64,000 bases of DNA from Brevibacterium marinum (GCF_011927955.1 NZ_JAATJN010000001.1:2108001-2172000); one strand, 5' to 3'; shown: positions 9,285-18,181, counted from the first letter of the stretch. The notes: generated by a model from the letters alone, not told the origin. Numbers and translations are program-made.

Positions 9285-10982
9285 TCACCCGAAGGCCACG
9301 TTGAGGATGATGACCAGCACCAGTGCGAGACCCGCGACGGGCACCGGGCGTTTCCAGATCGGGGGCTTCGGCTCGTTCAGGTCCTCGAAGTCGGCCTTCG
9401 GCGTCTCCGAATAGACGAGCCCCCGCAGCTCATGGGCGGGCTTCGGTGCGGTCCTGAAGGTGACGATCACCGAGAGGACTATATCGACGACGAAGGCCGT
9501 GATGGCGGCGAGGAACGCCGTCCCCTGCCCGGGCAGATCGAGTACGCCGGTTTCACTGAGGACGAAGACGACGACGGCCGAGAGGGTGCCACCGACCAGG
9601 CCGACCCAGCCGGCGGCTGCGCTCATGCGCTTCCAGAACATACCGAGGATGAATGTGGCGAACAGCGGCGCGTTGAAGAAGCCGAACAGCGTCTGCAGAT
9701 AGTCCATGAGGTTGGCGAAGTTGCCGGCGATGAGGGCGGTGAAGATCGCGACGACGCAGGCACCGACCGTCGCGTAGCGGCCGACCTTGAGGTAGTACCC
9801 GTCTTCGCGGTCCTTGACCACGTACTGCTGCCACAGGTCGTAGCTGAAGACCGTGTTGAATGCGGAGATATTCGCCGCCATTCCGGCCATGAACGCGGCG
9901 AGGAGGCCGGCGATCGCGATGCCCAGGAGCCCGTTGGGCAGGACCTCGCGCATGAGCAGCAGGAGCGCGTCGTTGTAGGTGACGCCGGTCTGAGCTTGCG
10001 CGGCAGCCTCACCGGCGCTGTTCGTTATCTGCTTGAACTGGCTCATCTGGGTGACGAGGACCGCGGAGATCATACCGGGGATGATCACGATGAATGGGAT
10101 GAGCATCTTCGGGAATGCGCCGATGATCGGAGTCAATCGCGCGGCGTTGATGGACTTCGAGGCCATGGCCCGTTGGACCTCGACGAAGTTCGTCGTCCAA
10201 TAGCCGAAGGAGAGCACGAAGCCGAGCCCGAAGACGATACCGACTACCGAGAGCACAGGGTTGTCGAATCCGGAGAGCTGTTCACCCGGCCAGCTGCTCA
10301 GCTGCTCTGCACCCAGCATGCCGTCATTGCTCACCTTCTCCACGAGGCCGTCCCAGCCGCCCACACGGTTGAGGCCGATGATGGTCAGCGGCAGCAGTGC
10401 CGCGACGATGACGAAGAACTGGAGCACCTCGTTGTAAATCGCTGCGCTGAGACCGCCCAACGTGATGTAGGACAGGACGATGGCGGCGGCGACGATCAGC
10501 GCGATCCACAGCGGCCAGCCGAGGAGGCGATTGACGATGGTGCCGAGGAGGAAGAGGTTCACACCGGCGATGAGGATCTGTGCCAAGGCGAAGGACAGCG
10601 CATTCACCAGGTGCGCACCCGTCCCGAAGCGCCTGCGCATGAATTCCGGGACGGATCGGACCTTCGATCCGTAGTAGAAGGGCATCATGACGACGCCGAG
10701 GAAGAGCATGGCCGGGACGGCGCCGATCCAGAAATAGTGCATCGTCGGCATGCCGTACTGAGCGCCGGTGGCCGACATGCCCATGATCTCCACGGCACCG
10801 AGGTTGGCCGAGACGAAGGCCAGGCCCGTCACCCACGCCGGAAGGCTGCGCCCGGAGAGGAGGAACTCGATGCTCGAGGACACGCCGCGCTTGGCGAACC
10901 AGCCGATGCCGAGGACGAAGAGAAAGTAGACGGCGATGAGCAGATAGTCGATCCACTGGGCGTCCAAGCGGATATCTTCCAC
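9285..10982 (-). CDS. Sodium:solute symporter (SSS/SLC5), probably galactose or related sugar
   Basis: This 565-residue polytopic protein is an SSS-family (APC fold) secondary transporter that couples sodium entry to solute uptake across the plasma membrane. Family features include the N-terminal helix MEDIRLDAQWIDYLLIAVYF, FLLSGRSLPAWVTGLAFVSA, the signature GMSATGAQYGMPTMHYF and about 13-14 hydrophobic segments. It resembles the SGLT/vSGLT sugar branch more than the proline or acetate branches, and it lies in a galactose cluster; the substrate remains inference. The GTG start has GGAGG eight bases upstream. A candidate operator lies about 110 bp upstream, and the gene is followed by a coupled small membrane protein. 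Confidence 0.85.
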   Translation of the reverse strand: MEDIRLDAQWIDYLLIAVYFLFVLGIGWFAKRGVSSSIEFLLSGRSLPAWVTGLAFVSANLGAVEIMGMSATGAQYGMPTMHYFWIGAVPAMLFLGVVMMPFYYGSKVRSVPEFMRRRFGTGAHLVNALSFALAQILIAGVNLFLLGTIVNRLLGWPLWIALIVAAAIVLSYITLGGLSAAIYNEVLQFFVIVAALLPLTIIGLNRVGGWDGLVEKVSNDGMLGAEQLSSWPGEQLSGFDNPVLSVVGIVFGLGFVLSFGYWTTNFVEVQRAMASKSINAARLTPIIGAFPKMLIPFIVIIPGMISAVLVTQMSQFKQITNSAGEAAAQAQTGVTYNDALLLLMREVLPNGLLGIAIAGLLAAFMAGMAANISAFNTVFSYDLWQQYVVKDREDGYYLKVGRYATVGACVVAIFTALIAGNFANLMDYLQTLFGFFNAPLFATFILGMFWKRMSAAAGWVGLVGGTLSAVVVFVLSETGVLDLPGQGTAFLAAITAFVVDIVLSVIVTFRTAPKPAHELRGLVYSETPKADFEDLNEPKPPIWKRPVPVAGLALVLVIILNVAFG

Positions 10983-11091
10983 GGGTCCTCCAACGTCTTC
11001 GGCGAATGGCCCCTTGTGATGAAAGCCACCTCAAACGGACACTCTAGAGGACAGATCGGCTGATCGCTAGTGAACGAACCTGAAAAGTTTT

Positions 11092-11105
11092 GATTGTTTA
11101 TGATC
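11092..11105. promoter_or_regulatory. Second copy of the candidate DeoR operator, upstream of the symporter
   Basis: GATTGTTTATGATC matches the reverse complement of the site before galT (GATCATTTTCGATC) in 10 of 14 positions; the consensus is GAT-Y-R-TTT-W-Y-GATC. It lies between the 3' end of the deoR-type gene and the symporter start, in an otherwise gene-free 164-bp gap. A weaker GATC pair (GATCGGCTGATC, 11055-11066) lies nearer the symporter and may be a second half. Confidence 0.45.
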
Positions 11106-11146
11106 GGTCGCTGCGCAGCCTCGGCGGCGATCCGGTCGTCGGAGGC

Positions 11147-11905
11147 TCAGACGACCTCGATATCGACACCCGCGCTGCGCATCGCCTCCAGCTCGGCGCC
11201 CTCGCTCGTCGAGTCCGTGATGAGCTGATCGATCTCCTCGGTGGGGACCGTGAGGACCGAGGAGCGCAGACCGACCTTCGTATGGTCGACGAGCGCGGTG
11301 ACCCGCCCGGCTCCGGCCGCCATGGCCCGGTCGGTATCGGCGACGGGGAACGCGGGAGTGGAGAGTCCGAAGTCCGCGGCCAGCCCATTGCCCGAGAGGA
11401 AGACCGTGTCCGCTCTCAGCCCGATCAGCTGCGAGACCGTGCCGCCGCCGACGAAGGCGCGGATCGAATGTCGCAGGATTCCGCCGACGACGATGACTTC
11501 GATGTCGGGGGAGGAGACCATCGCCTCGGCGACGAGGAGGGAGTTCGTCACGATGCGGATGCCGGAGCGTTCGCGCAGTTCCTTGGCTAGCAGCTCGGTC
11601 GTGGTGCCGGGGCCGAGCGCCACGACGTCACCGTTGCGCACGTGTCTGGCCGCGGCCCGCGCGATCGCTGTCTTCTCCGCCAGCGCCTGTTCCAGCTTCT
11701 CCGCGTACGTCGACTCGCGGGCGCTGGAGAAGAGGACGGCGCCCCCGTGGGTGCGAGTCAGGCGGCCCTCGTCGGCCAATTGGTCGAGATCGCGACGGAC
11801 CGTGACCGCCGAGGTGCTCAGCAGATCGGAGAGGGCGGAGATGGAGACCGCACCGTCTCGTTCGATCGTCTCGATGATCACGTTTCGTCTCTGCGCGGCG
11901 ATCAT
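11147..11905 (-). CDS. DeoR/GlpR-family transcriptional regulator of the galactose genes (inferred)
   Basis: The 252-residue protein has the standard DeoR layout. An N-terminal winged helix (residues 1-57) contains ISALSDLLSTSAVTVRRDLD and the family hallmark EGRLTRTHGGAV. A sugar-phosphate-sensing DeoRC domain follows, including GDVVALGPGTTTELLAKEL and SGNGLAADFGLSTP. Such regulators usually repress carbohydrate genes until a phosphorylated sugar binds. Position beside the symporter and near galM-galTK, together with two shared 14-mers, points to control of galactose uptake and breakdown. It starts 10 bp after the stop of the IclR-type gene, in the same direction, so co-transcription with that leucine regulator is possible. 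Confidence 0.88.
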   Translation of the reverse strand: MIAAQRRNVIIETIERDGAVSISALSDLLSTSAVTVRRDLDQLADEGRLTRTHGGAVLFSSARESTYAEKLEQALAEKTAIARAAARHVRNGDVVALGPGTTTELLAKELRERSGIRIVTNSLLVAEAMVSSPDIEVIVVGGILRHSIRAFVGGGTVSQLIGLRADTVFLSGNGLAADFGLSTPAFPVADTDRAMAAGAGRVTALVDHTKVGLRSSVLTVPTEEIDQLITDSTSEGAELEAMRSAGVDIEVV

Positions 11906-11915
11906 GGAGTCGTCT

Positions 11916-12632
11916 TCAGCCCCTGATGAGAGCTTCGGTCAGCGTGCGTGCGGCATCGATGACGGACTTCGCGTGCAGCCGTCCGGGCTGACGGGTCAGG
12001 CGGTCGACGGGCCCGGAGATCGACACGGCGGCTACGACGCGATTGCTCGGTCCGCGTACGGGTGCCGAGACGGAGGCGACGCCGCGTTCGCGTTCGGCGA
12101 TGGACTGCGCCCAGCCTCGGCGACGGACGCCGGAGAGCATGGTCGCGGAGAAGCGCGCACCGCGCAGTCCGGTGTGCAGTCGGTCGGGTTCCTCCCAGGC
12201 CAGCAGGACCTGGGCGGCGGAGCCGGCGCGCATGCTCAGGGTGGCGCCGATCGGCACCGAGTCGCGCAGACCCACGGGCCGTTCGGCCGCTGCCACGCAC
12301 AGGCGCAGATCGCCCTGGCGGCGGAAGAGCTGGGCGGACTCTCCGGTCTGGTCGCGCAGCTGCCCGAGAACGGGTCCGGCGGCGGCGAGCAGGCGGTCCT
12401 CGCCGGCGGCGGAGGAGAGCTCTGCCAGGCGCGGTCCGAGGACGAAGCGGCCCTGCAGATCACGACCGACGATGCGATGGAATTCGAGTGCAACGGCCAG
12501 GCGGTGGGCTGTCGGTCTTGCCAGTCCGGTCAGTGAGACCAGCTCGGCCAGTGAAGCGGGCCCGGCCTCAAGGGCGGACAGAACCATTGCGGCCTTGTCG
12601 ATGACTCCGACGCCGCTACCATTGCTTGTCAT
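11916..12632 (-). CDS. ltbR: IclR-family regulator, LtbR/NdgR type, divergent from leuCD
   Basis: The 238-residue protein has an IclR winged helix near residues 10-60 (ASLAELVSLTGLARPTAHRL) and a C-terminal effector domain ending in SAPVRGPSNRVVAAVSISGP. In actinobacteria, an IclR protein divergent from leuCD is LtbR (Corynebacterium) or NdgR (Streptomyces), a regulator of leucine and other amino-acid genes; that name is assigned by context. ATG 12632 is used; an ATG at 12641 in frame is equally possible and neither has a strong ribosome site. Longer upstream frames would run across the shared promoter. It is followed after 10 bp by the DeoR-type gene. Confidence 0.82.
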   Translation of the reverse strand: MTSNGSGVGVIDKAAMVLSALEAGPASLAELVSLTGLARPTAHRLAVALEFHRIVGRDLQGRFVLGPRLAELSSAAGEDRLLAAAGPVLGQLRDQTGESAQLFRRQGDLRLCVAAAERPVGLRDSVPIGATLSMRAGSAAQVLLAWEEPDRLHTGLRGARFSATMLSGVRRRGWAQSIAERERGVASVSAPVRGPSNRVVAAVSISGPVDRLTRQPGRLHAKSVIDAARTLTEALIRG

Positions 12633-12695
12633 AGACACCATTGTGCCCGTCTCAGTGGGCGAGATGCAAGTTCGAAATGCGATACGGAGGAGTAA

Positions 12696-12812
12696 GTTGC
12701 CTGTACGCACTCGTTGAGGCCACATCGTGGCCTGTCGAGAGACCATATCGAATGTCACGAAGGCCCGAACAGGGCCGTCGCAGCAGTCAGCACGTACAGG
12801 CGACCCCTGTAC
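12696..12812 (+). promoter_or_regulatory. leuC leader with mutually exclusive RNA helices
   Basis: GTTGCCTGTACG (12696-12707) can pair with CGTACAGGCGAC (12793-12804) to give a 12-bp helix with one G-U pair, enclosing the hairpin AGGCCAC-ATC-GTGGCCT (12717-12733). The same downstream strand can instead form GTACAGG-CGACC-CCTGTAC (12794-12812), which ends a few bases before the leuC ribosome site GGGAGGA. A GGAGG at 12686-12690 precedes a TTG at 12697 opening a six-codon frame that covers the first strand. TTCGAAATGCGATAC (12671-12685) may be the IclR operator. The arrangement looks like a switch, but its use is unproven. Confidence 0.45.
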
Positions 12813-12826
12813 CAGCGGGAGGAACC

Positions 12827-14317
12827 ATGCCACGCACTCTGGCCGAGAAGGTCTGGGCCGACCACGTCGTATCCCTGGGCGAAGACGGTGCGCCCGACCT
12901 CATCTACATCGACCTCCACCTCGTCCACGAGGTCACCAGCCCGCAGGCATTCGACGGACTCCGACTCGCCGGGCGCCCGGTGCGCCGCCCGGACCTGACG
13001 ATCGCCACGGAGGATCACAACACTCCGACCTGGGATATCGACAAGCCCATCGCCGAACCCACCTCGGCGACGCAGATCGAGACTCTGCGCAAGAACACCG
13101 AGGAGTTCGGTGTCCGGCTGCACAGCCTCGGCGATGCCGATCAGGGGATCGTCCACGTCGTGGGCCCACAGCTGGGCCTGACCCAGCCGGGCACCACCGT
13201 CGTCTGCGGTGACTCCCACACCTCCACGCACGGCGCCTTCGGCGCGCTGGCACTGGGCATCGGCACCTCCGAGGTCGAGCACGTGCTCGCGACCCAGACG
13301 CTGAGCCTCAAGGCCTTCAAGACGATGTCGATCACCGTCGACGGCGAACTGCCCGAAGGGTCGAGTGCGAAGGACATCATCCTCGCCATCATCGCGAAGA
13401 TCGGCACCGGCGGCGGGCAGGGTTACGTGCTCGAATACCGCGGCCAGGCGATCCGGGCGCTGTCGATGGAAGCGCGGATGACCATCTGCAACATGTCGAT
13501 CGAGGCCGGCGCCCGGGCAGGCATGGTCGCCCCGGACGAGACCACGTTCGACTACGTCAAGGGCCGTCCGCACGCTCCGGAGGGCGAAGATTGGGATGCG
13601 GCCGTCGAATACTGGAAGACCCTCTACTCCGACGAAGGCGCGGAATTCGACCACGAGGTCGTCCTCGAGGCCAAGGACATCGAACCGTTCGTGACCTGGG
13701 GGACCAACCCGGGCCAGGGCCTGCCGCTGTCGGCCTCCGTGCCCTCACCCGATGACTTCGCCGACGAGAACGACAAGGCCTCGGCCGCCAACGCCCTGAC
13801 CTACATGGGGCTGACACCGGGCACCCCGCTGCGCGAGATCGAGGTCGACACCGTGTTCTTGGGATCGTGCACGAACTCGCGCATCGAGGACCTGAGGGCC
13901 GCCGCAGAGGTGGTCCGGGGCCGGAAGAAGGCCGAGAACGTCCGCTTCATGGTCGTCCCCGGCTCGGCGAAGGTCCGCCTGCAGGCCGAAGACGAGGGTC
14001 TCGACGTCATCTTCAAGGACTTCGGGGGAGAGTGGCGCTTCGCCGGCTGCTCGATGTGCCTGGGCATGAACCCGGACCAGCTGGCCGAGGGCGAACGCTG
14101 CGCTTCGACCTCGAATCGCAACTTCGAGGGCCGTCAGGGCAAGGGCGGGCGCACCCACCTCGTGTCCCCGCTCGTGGCCGCGGCCACCGCGGTGCGCGGA
14201 ACCCTGTCCTCGCCCGGCGACGTCACGGACCTGCCCCGTGACGCCGAGCCGGTGGCGTGGACCGAGGAGAAGCCCACGCTGACACTGACCCCCACCCCCA
14301 CCTCGGCGAACGCTTAA
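12827..14317 (+). CDS. leuC: 3-isopropylmalate dehydratase, large subunit
   Basis: LeuC with LeuD isomerises 2-isopropylmalate to 3-isopropylmalate in leucine synthesis, using a 4Fe-4S cluster. The 496-residue protein has the aconitase-family motifs [12 protein letters not shown], the cluster cysteine in [12 protein letters not shown], and the CxxC pair in [15 protein letters not shown] 12827 follows GGGAGGA and gives the normal N-terminus ([15 protein letters not shown]); the frame is open upstream but runs through the leader RNA. leuD starts 12 bp after the stop, forming a leuCD operon with the IclR regulator divergent. The last 35 residues form a Thr/Pro-rich tail. Confidence 0.97.
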   Translation: MPRTLAEKVWADHVVSLGEDGAPDLIYIDLHLVHEVTSPQAFDGLRLAGRPVRRPDLTIATEDHNTPTWDIDKPIAEPTSATQIETLRKNTEEFGVRLHSLGDADQGIVHVVGPQLGLTQPGTTVVCGDSHTSTHGAFGALALGIGTSEVEHVLATQTLSLKAFKTMSITVDGELPEGSSAKDIILAIIAKIGTGGGQGYVLEYRGQAIRALSMEARMTICNMSIEAGARAGMVAPDETTFDYVKGRPHAPEGEDWDAAVEYWKTLYSDEGAEFDHEVVLEAKDIEPFVTWGTNPGQGLPLSASVPSPDDFADENDKASAANALTYMGLTPGTPLREIEVDTVFLGSCTNSRIEDLRAAAEVVRGRKKAENVRFMVVPGSAKVRLQAEDEGLDVIFKDFGGEWRFAGCSMCLGMNPDQLAEGERCASTSNRNFEGRQGKGGRTHLVSPLVAAATAVRGTLSSPGDVTDLPRDAEPVAWTEEKPTLTLTPTPTSANA

Positions 14318-14329
14318 GGAGTCCGACTC

Positions 14330-14929
14330 ATGGAGGCTTTCAGCACACATACCGGCATCGGCGTTCCGCTGCGCCGCGCCAACATCGACACCGACCAGAT
14401 CATCCCGGCGAAGTTCCTCAAGCGGGTCACCCGCTCCGGATTCGAAGACGCCCTGTTCTACCGGTGGCGGAGCAACGACGACTTCGTCCTCAACGACCCC
14501 GACTTCGCGGCCGGCACCGTGCTCGTGGCCGGCCCCGACTTCGGCACAGGGTCATCCCGCGAACATGCGGTGTGGGCGCTGAAGGACTACGGATTCCGCG
14601 TCGTCCTCTCCTCCCGCTTCGGTGACATCTTCCGCGGCAACTCCGGCAAGGAGGGGCTGTTGGCCGCTCAGCTCGAGCAGGACGACATCGAGCTGATCTG
14701 GAAGATCCTGGAGAACCACCCGGGGACCTCGATCACCGTGGACCTGAATGAGAAGACCGTGACCTGTGACTCGGTCACCGTGTCCTTCCAGATCGATGAC
14801 TACACACGCTGGCGTCTGCTCGAGGGTCATGACGACATCAGCCTGACCCTGGCGAAGGAGGCCGAAATCGCCGATTTCGAGTCCCGGCGCCAGGAGTTCA
14901 AACCGAAGACGCTGCCGGCGAAGGTCTGA
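14330..14929 (+). CDS. leuD: 3-isopropylmalate dehydratase, small subunit
   Basis: LeuD supplies the swivel domain that completes the isopropylmalate isomerase active site. At 199 residues it has normal length. Characteristic stretches are [16 protein letters not shown] near the N-terminus, [13 protein letters not shown], and [18 protein letters not shown]. The ATG lies 12 bp after leuC, with AAGGAG upstream. The sequence spanning the stop codon is imperfectly duplicated with a 20-nt period (14918-14950), so a second GTCTGA follows the real one. Confidence 0.96.
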   Translation: MEAFSTHTGIGVPLRRANIDTDQIIPAKFLKRVTRSGFEDALFYRWRSNDDFVLNDPDFAAGTVLVAGPDFGTGSSREHAVWALKDYGFRVVLSSRFGDIFRGNSGKEGLLAAQLEQDDIELIWKILENHPGTSITVDLNEKTVTCDSVTVSFQIDDYTRWRLLEGHDDISLTLAKEAEIADFESRRQEFKPKTLPAKV

Positions 14930-15058
14930 GTCGTCCCGCGAAAGTCTGAGCCTTCCCGCAGGAGTCGCATGCGTCGACTGCGCTAGTCTTGGACGAGTCC
15001 GGACTTGTCTCGGACACGTCCGGATCCCACCGGGCGCACGTGTGACGCAGGGAGGAAC

Positions 15059-16375
15059 ATGCTCGAAGTTCGCGGCGGCAATCCGCTGGGTGGAACCGTT
15101 CAGGTCAGAGGAGCCAAGAATCTGGTTCCCAAGGCCATGGTCGCCTCATTGCTGGGGGCCACGCCCTCCGTGCTGCGAGGGGTGCCGCAGATCAGGGACG
15201 TCGAGATCGTCACGGGTCTGCTCGAGCTCCATGGGGTGCGGGTCACATCCGGAGCCGACGGAGAGCAGCCCGACGGTGAACTTCGACTCGATCCCGCCCG
15301 GATGGCACAGGGCTCGATCGTCGACATCGACGCACACGCCGGGTCCTCCCGGATCCCGATCCTCTTCTGCGGGCCCCTTCTGCACAGCCTGGGACAGGCC
15401 TTCATCCCCGACCTGGGCGGTTGCCACATCGGTGACCGGCCCATCAACTTCCACCTCGACGTGCTGCGCCAGTTCGGCGCCGAGGTGGACAAGACATCCG
15501 GCGGCATCATGCTCACCGCACGTGGCCGTCTGCAGGGCACCAAGGTCGAACTGCCCTTCCCCTCCGTCGGCGCCACCGAGCAGGTGCTGCTGACCGCAGT
15601 CCGTGCCGAAGGCGTGACCGAACTGCGCAATGCGGCGATCGAGCCCGAGATCATGGATCTCATCGCCCTGCTGCAGAAGATGGGCGCCATCATCACCGTC
15701 GACACCGACCGGGTCGTGCGCATCGAGGGCGTGGAGTCCCTGCGCGGCTTCATCCACCGGGCGCTGCCCGACCGCAACGAGACCGCCTCGTGGGCCTCGG
15801 CCGCACTGGCCACCGGCGGCGACATCTTCGTCGAGGGAGCCTCCCAGCCGGAGCTCATCACCTTCCTCAACGTCTTCCGTCGCATCGGCGGCGAATTCGA
15901 GGTCGAGGAGACCGGCATCCGCTTCCGCCATCCGGGCGGCAGGCTCACCTCCTTCGCCCTGGAGACCGACGTCCATCCGGGCTTCATGACCGATTGGCAG
16001 CAGCCTCTCGTCGTCGCGATGACCCAGGCCGAGGGGCTGTCGATCATCCACGAGACCGTGTACGAGAATCGCTTCGGCTTCACCCAGGCCCTGCGGGAGA
16101 TGGGCGCCCAGATCCAGCTCTACCGAGAGTGCCTCGGCGGCACGCCGTGCCGGTTCGGGCGCCGCAACTACCAGCATTCGGCAGTGGTGTCCGGACCCAC
16201 CGAACTCAAGGGAACCCGCATCGACGTGCCCGACCTGCGCGGCGGATTCAGCCACCTCATCGCGGCCCTGGCCGCACGCGGGACCAGCGAGGTCCACGGC
16301 ATCGAACTCATCAACCGCGGATACGAGAACTTCCTCGACAAGCTCACCGGCCTCGGTGCCGAGGTCTCTGCATGA
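15059..16375 (+). CDS. murA: UDP-N-acetylglucosamine 1-carboxyvinyltransferase
   Basis: MurA transfers enolpyruvate from PEP to UDP-GlcNAc, the first committed step of peptidoglycan synthesis. The 438-residue protein starts at ATG 15059 directly after GGAGG (15051-15055). RGAKN gives the conserved lysine at residue 20, and GGCHIGDRP carries C122, equivalent to E. coli Cys115. Mycobacterial MurA has Asp here, which causes fosfomycin resistance, so this enzyme is predicted to keep a fosfomycin-reactive cysteine. The stop overlaps plsC by ATGA, and gpsA follows in the same way, so a murA-plsC-gpsA operon is likely. Confidence 0.95.
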   Translation: MLEVRGGNPLGGTVQVRGAKNLVPKAMVASLLGATPSVLRGVPQIRDVEIVTGLLELHGVRVTSGADGEQPDGELRLDPARMAQGSIVDIDAHAGSSRIPILFCGPLLHSLGQAFIPDLGGCHIGDRPINFHLDVLRQFGAEVDKTSGGIMLTARGRLQGTKVELPFPSVGATEQVLLTAVRAEGVTELRNAAIEPEIMDLIALLQKMGAIITVDTDRVVRIEGVESLRGFIHRALPDRNETASWASAALATGGDIFVEGASQPELITFLNVFRRIGGEFEVEETGIRFRHPGGRLTSFALETDVHPGFMTDWQQPLVVAMTQAEGLSIIHETVYENRFGFTQALREMGAQIQLYRECLGGTPCRFGRRNYQHSAVVSGPTELKGTRIDVPDLRGGFSHLIAALAARGTSEVHGIELINRGYENFLDKLTGLGAEVSA

Positions 16376-17127
16376 GCGAGGAGACAGCCGAGAGGGAGCT
16401 CGTCTCCTTCGACCCGGCCTCGGTGCGCTCCCAGAGGCGTGTGGCCTTCTTCGCGGCGACCTCGGCCTACGGGCTCATGCGAACGGCGACGCGCATGACC
16501 GTCGAGGACTCGCAGAATCTGCCGCCCAAGGGCACCGGCGCCATCGTCGCGGCCTATCATGCGAACCATCTGGATCCGATCCTCGTCGGCCTCGCCGTGT
16601 GGCGCAACGGTCGGGTCCCTCACTTCCTCGCGAAATCGACCCTGTTCTCGGGCGCTTTGGGCCTCATCCTCAAGGGTCTCGGGCAGATCCCGGTGCTGCG
16701 GGCCTCGGCGCAGGCCGGTGACTCCCTCGACTACGCGAAGGAAGCCCTGGCCAAGGGAGAGACCGTTGTCATCTACCCCGAGGGCACGCTGACGAAGGAC
16801 GAAGCGTTCTGGCCCCAGCACTTCAAGTCCGGGACCGCGCGCCTGGCCCTCGAGACCGGGGCCCAGGTCATTCCGGTCGCCCACTGGGGGCTCAACGGGG
16901 TCTTTCCCCGTGGGGCGAAGGTCCCGACGTTCAAGCCGCTGAGCCACACATCGGTCGTCCGTTTCGGGCCGCCGCTGGACTACACCGATCTGTGGGATCA
17001 TCGAGACGAGAAACGCTCGAAGGCGTTGCTGACGAAACGACTGACGAACACCATCGCGACCATGGTCGGGCAGCTCTCGGGTCGGGAGCTGCCAGCACGA
17101 TTCCACAACGAGGAGGCAGGCGAATGA
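16372..17127 (+). CDS. plsC: 1-acyl-sn-glycerol-3-phosphate acyltransferase
   Basis: This 251-residue enzyme acylates lysophosphatidic acid to phosphatidic acid at the inner membrane face. The HX4D catalytic motif is HANHLD, and the phosphate-binding block is YPEGTL, with PVAHWGLNGVF further on. It starts at ATG 16372 inside the murA stop and its own stop overlaps gpsA. The neighbour makes glycerol-3-phosphate, so operon order links lipid and wall precursors. Acyl-chain specificity is unknown. Confidence 0.92.
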   Translation: MSEETAERELVSFDPASVRSQRRVAFFAATSAYGLMRTATRMTVEDSQNLPPKGTGAIVAAYHANHLDPILVGLAVWRNGRVPHFLAKSTLFSGALGLILKGLGQIPVLRASAQAGDSLDYAKEALAKGETVVIYPEGTLTKDEAFWPQHFKSGTARLALETGAQVIPVAHWGLNGVFPRGAKVPTFKPLSHTSVVRFGPPLDYTDLWDHRDEKRSKALLTKRLTNTIATMVGQLSGRELPARFHNEEAGE

Positions 17128-18137
17128 GCGTCGAGAAGACCGCAGTGCTGGGCGCAGGATCGTGGGGGACCACGTACGCCGCCGTCGTCGCCGACGCCGG
17201 ATTCCCCGTCACCCTCTGGGCTCGCCGGCCCGAGGTCGCTGAGGAGATCAACGCCTCCCACACGAATGAGCGGTATCTGGGGGATCGGGTCCTGCCCGAA
17301 CTGCTCGCCGCCACCTCCGACGACATCGCCGCCGTCACCGACGCCGAGGTCATCGTCCTCGCCGTGCCCGCGCAGTCCCTCCGGGTCAACCTCGGCCGGT
17401 GGAAGCAGCACCTGCGCCCCGGGGTCAAGCTCGTGAGCCTGATGAAGGGCATCGAGGTCGACACGGGCAAGCGGATGTCAGAGGTCGTCGCAGAAGTCGC
17501 CGAGGTGGATCCGGCCCAGATCGCGGTCGTGTCCGGGCCGAACCTCGCCCGGGAGATCGCCGACCGCCAACCCACCGCCACCGTCGTCGCATCCGAGAGC
17601 ATCGACACCGCCGAGGTGGTCGCCGAGATCAGCGCGAACGGGTACTTCCGGCCCTATACGAACACCGACGTCGTCGGCGTCGAGATGGGCGGTGCGGTGA
17701 AGAACATCATCGCCCTGGCCGTCGGCATCGCCGACGGCCAGAAGCTCGGCGACAACTCGAAGGCCTCGATCATCACCCGCGGACTGGCCGAGACCTCCCG
17801 GCTGGCTGCGGCCATGGGCGCCGAGGCCCACACTCTCTCCGGGTTGGCCGGACTCGGCGACCTCGTCGCCACCTGCGCATCGCCGCTGTCGCGGAACCGG
17901 ACGTTCGGTCGCCACCTCGGCGAGGGCATGAGCCTCGACGACGTCATCGCCCACACCTCGCAGACCGCTGAGGGAGTGAAGTCGGCTCCCGCCGTTCTCG
18001 CCCTGGGGCGCAGGTACGAGGTGGATCTGCCGATCACCGAATCCGTGTGTGCCGTCCTCGGCGGACGGCTGCGGGTTGACGAACTCGCCGGTTTGCTGTT
18101 GTCTCGGAAGCGTAAGCACGAGGGGCCCCCGGCCTGA
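17124..18137 (+). CDS. gpsA: Glycerol-3-phosphate dehydrogenase [NAD(P)+]
   Basis: GpsA reduces dihydroxyacetone phosphate to sn-glycerol-3-phosphate for phospholipid synthesis. The 337-residue protein opens with the dinucleotide motif VLGAGSWGTTYA, continues with SGPNLAREIA, and has the catalytic-lysine region GGAVKNIIALAVGIADG, then HTLSGLAGLGDLVATC. ATG 17124 overlaps the plsC stop and is preceded by GAGGAGG. Length and motifs are normal for the family. Confidence 0.96.
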   Translation: MSVEKTAVLGAGSWGTTYAAVVADAGFPVTLWARRPEVAEEINASHTNERYLGDRVLPELLAATSDDIAAVTDAEVIVLAVPAQSLRVNLGRWKQHLRPGVKLVSLMKGIEVDTGKRMSEVVAEVAEVDPAQIAVVSGPNLAREIADRQPTATVVASESIDTAEVVAEISANGYFRPYTNTDVVGVEMGGAVKNIIALAVGIADGQKLGDNSKASIITRGLAETSRLAAAMGAEAHTLSGLAGLGDLVATCASPLSRNRTFGRHLGEGMSLDDVIAHTSQTAEGVKSAPAVLALGRRYEVDLPITESVCAVLGGRLRVDELAGLLLSRKRKHEGPPA

Positions 18138-18181
18138 CCGCCTCCACGACCACACGGCACTTCACACGACAAGGAGCAGAC

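Noticed and set aside
9234-11063. Long plus-strand open frame opposite the symporter (609 codons)
   Set aside because: It is antisense to a clear SSS transporter, is very rich in Asp/Glu/Arg/His as expected for the opposite strand of high-GC coding DNA, and has no domain or ribosome site.
15005-15058. N-terminal extension of murA
   Set aside because: The ATG at 15059 directly follows GGAGG and gives the family's normal N-terminus.
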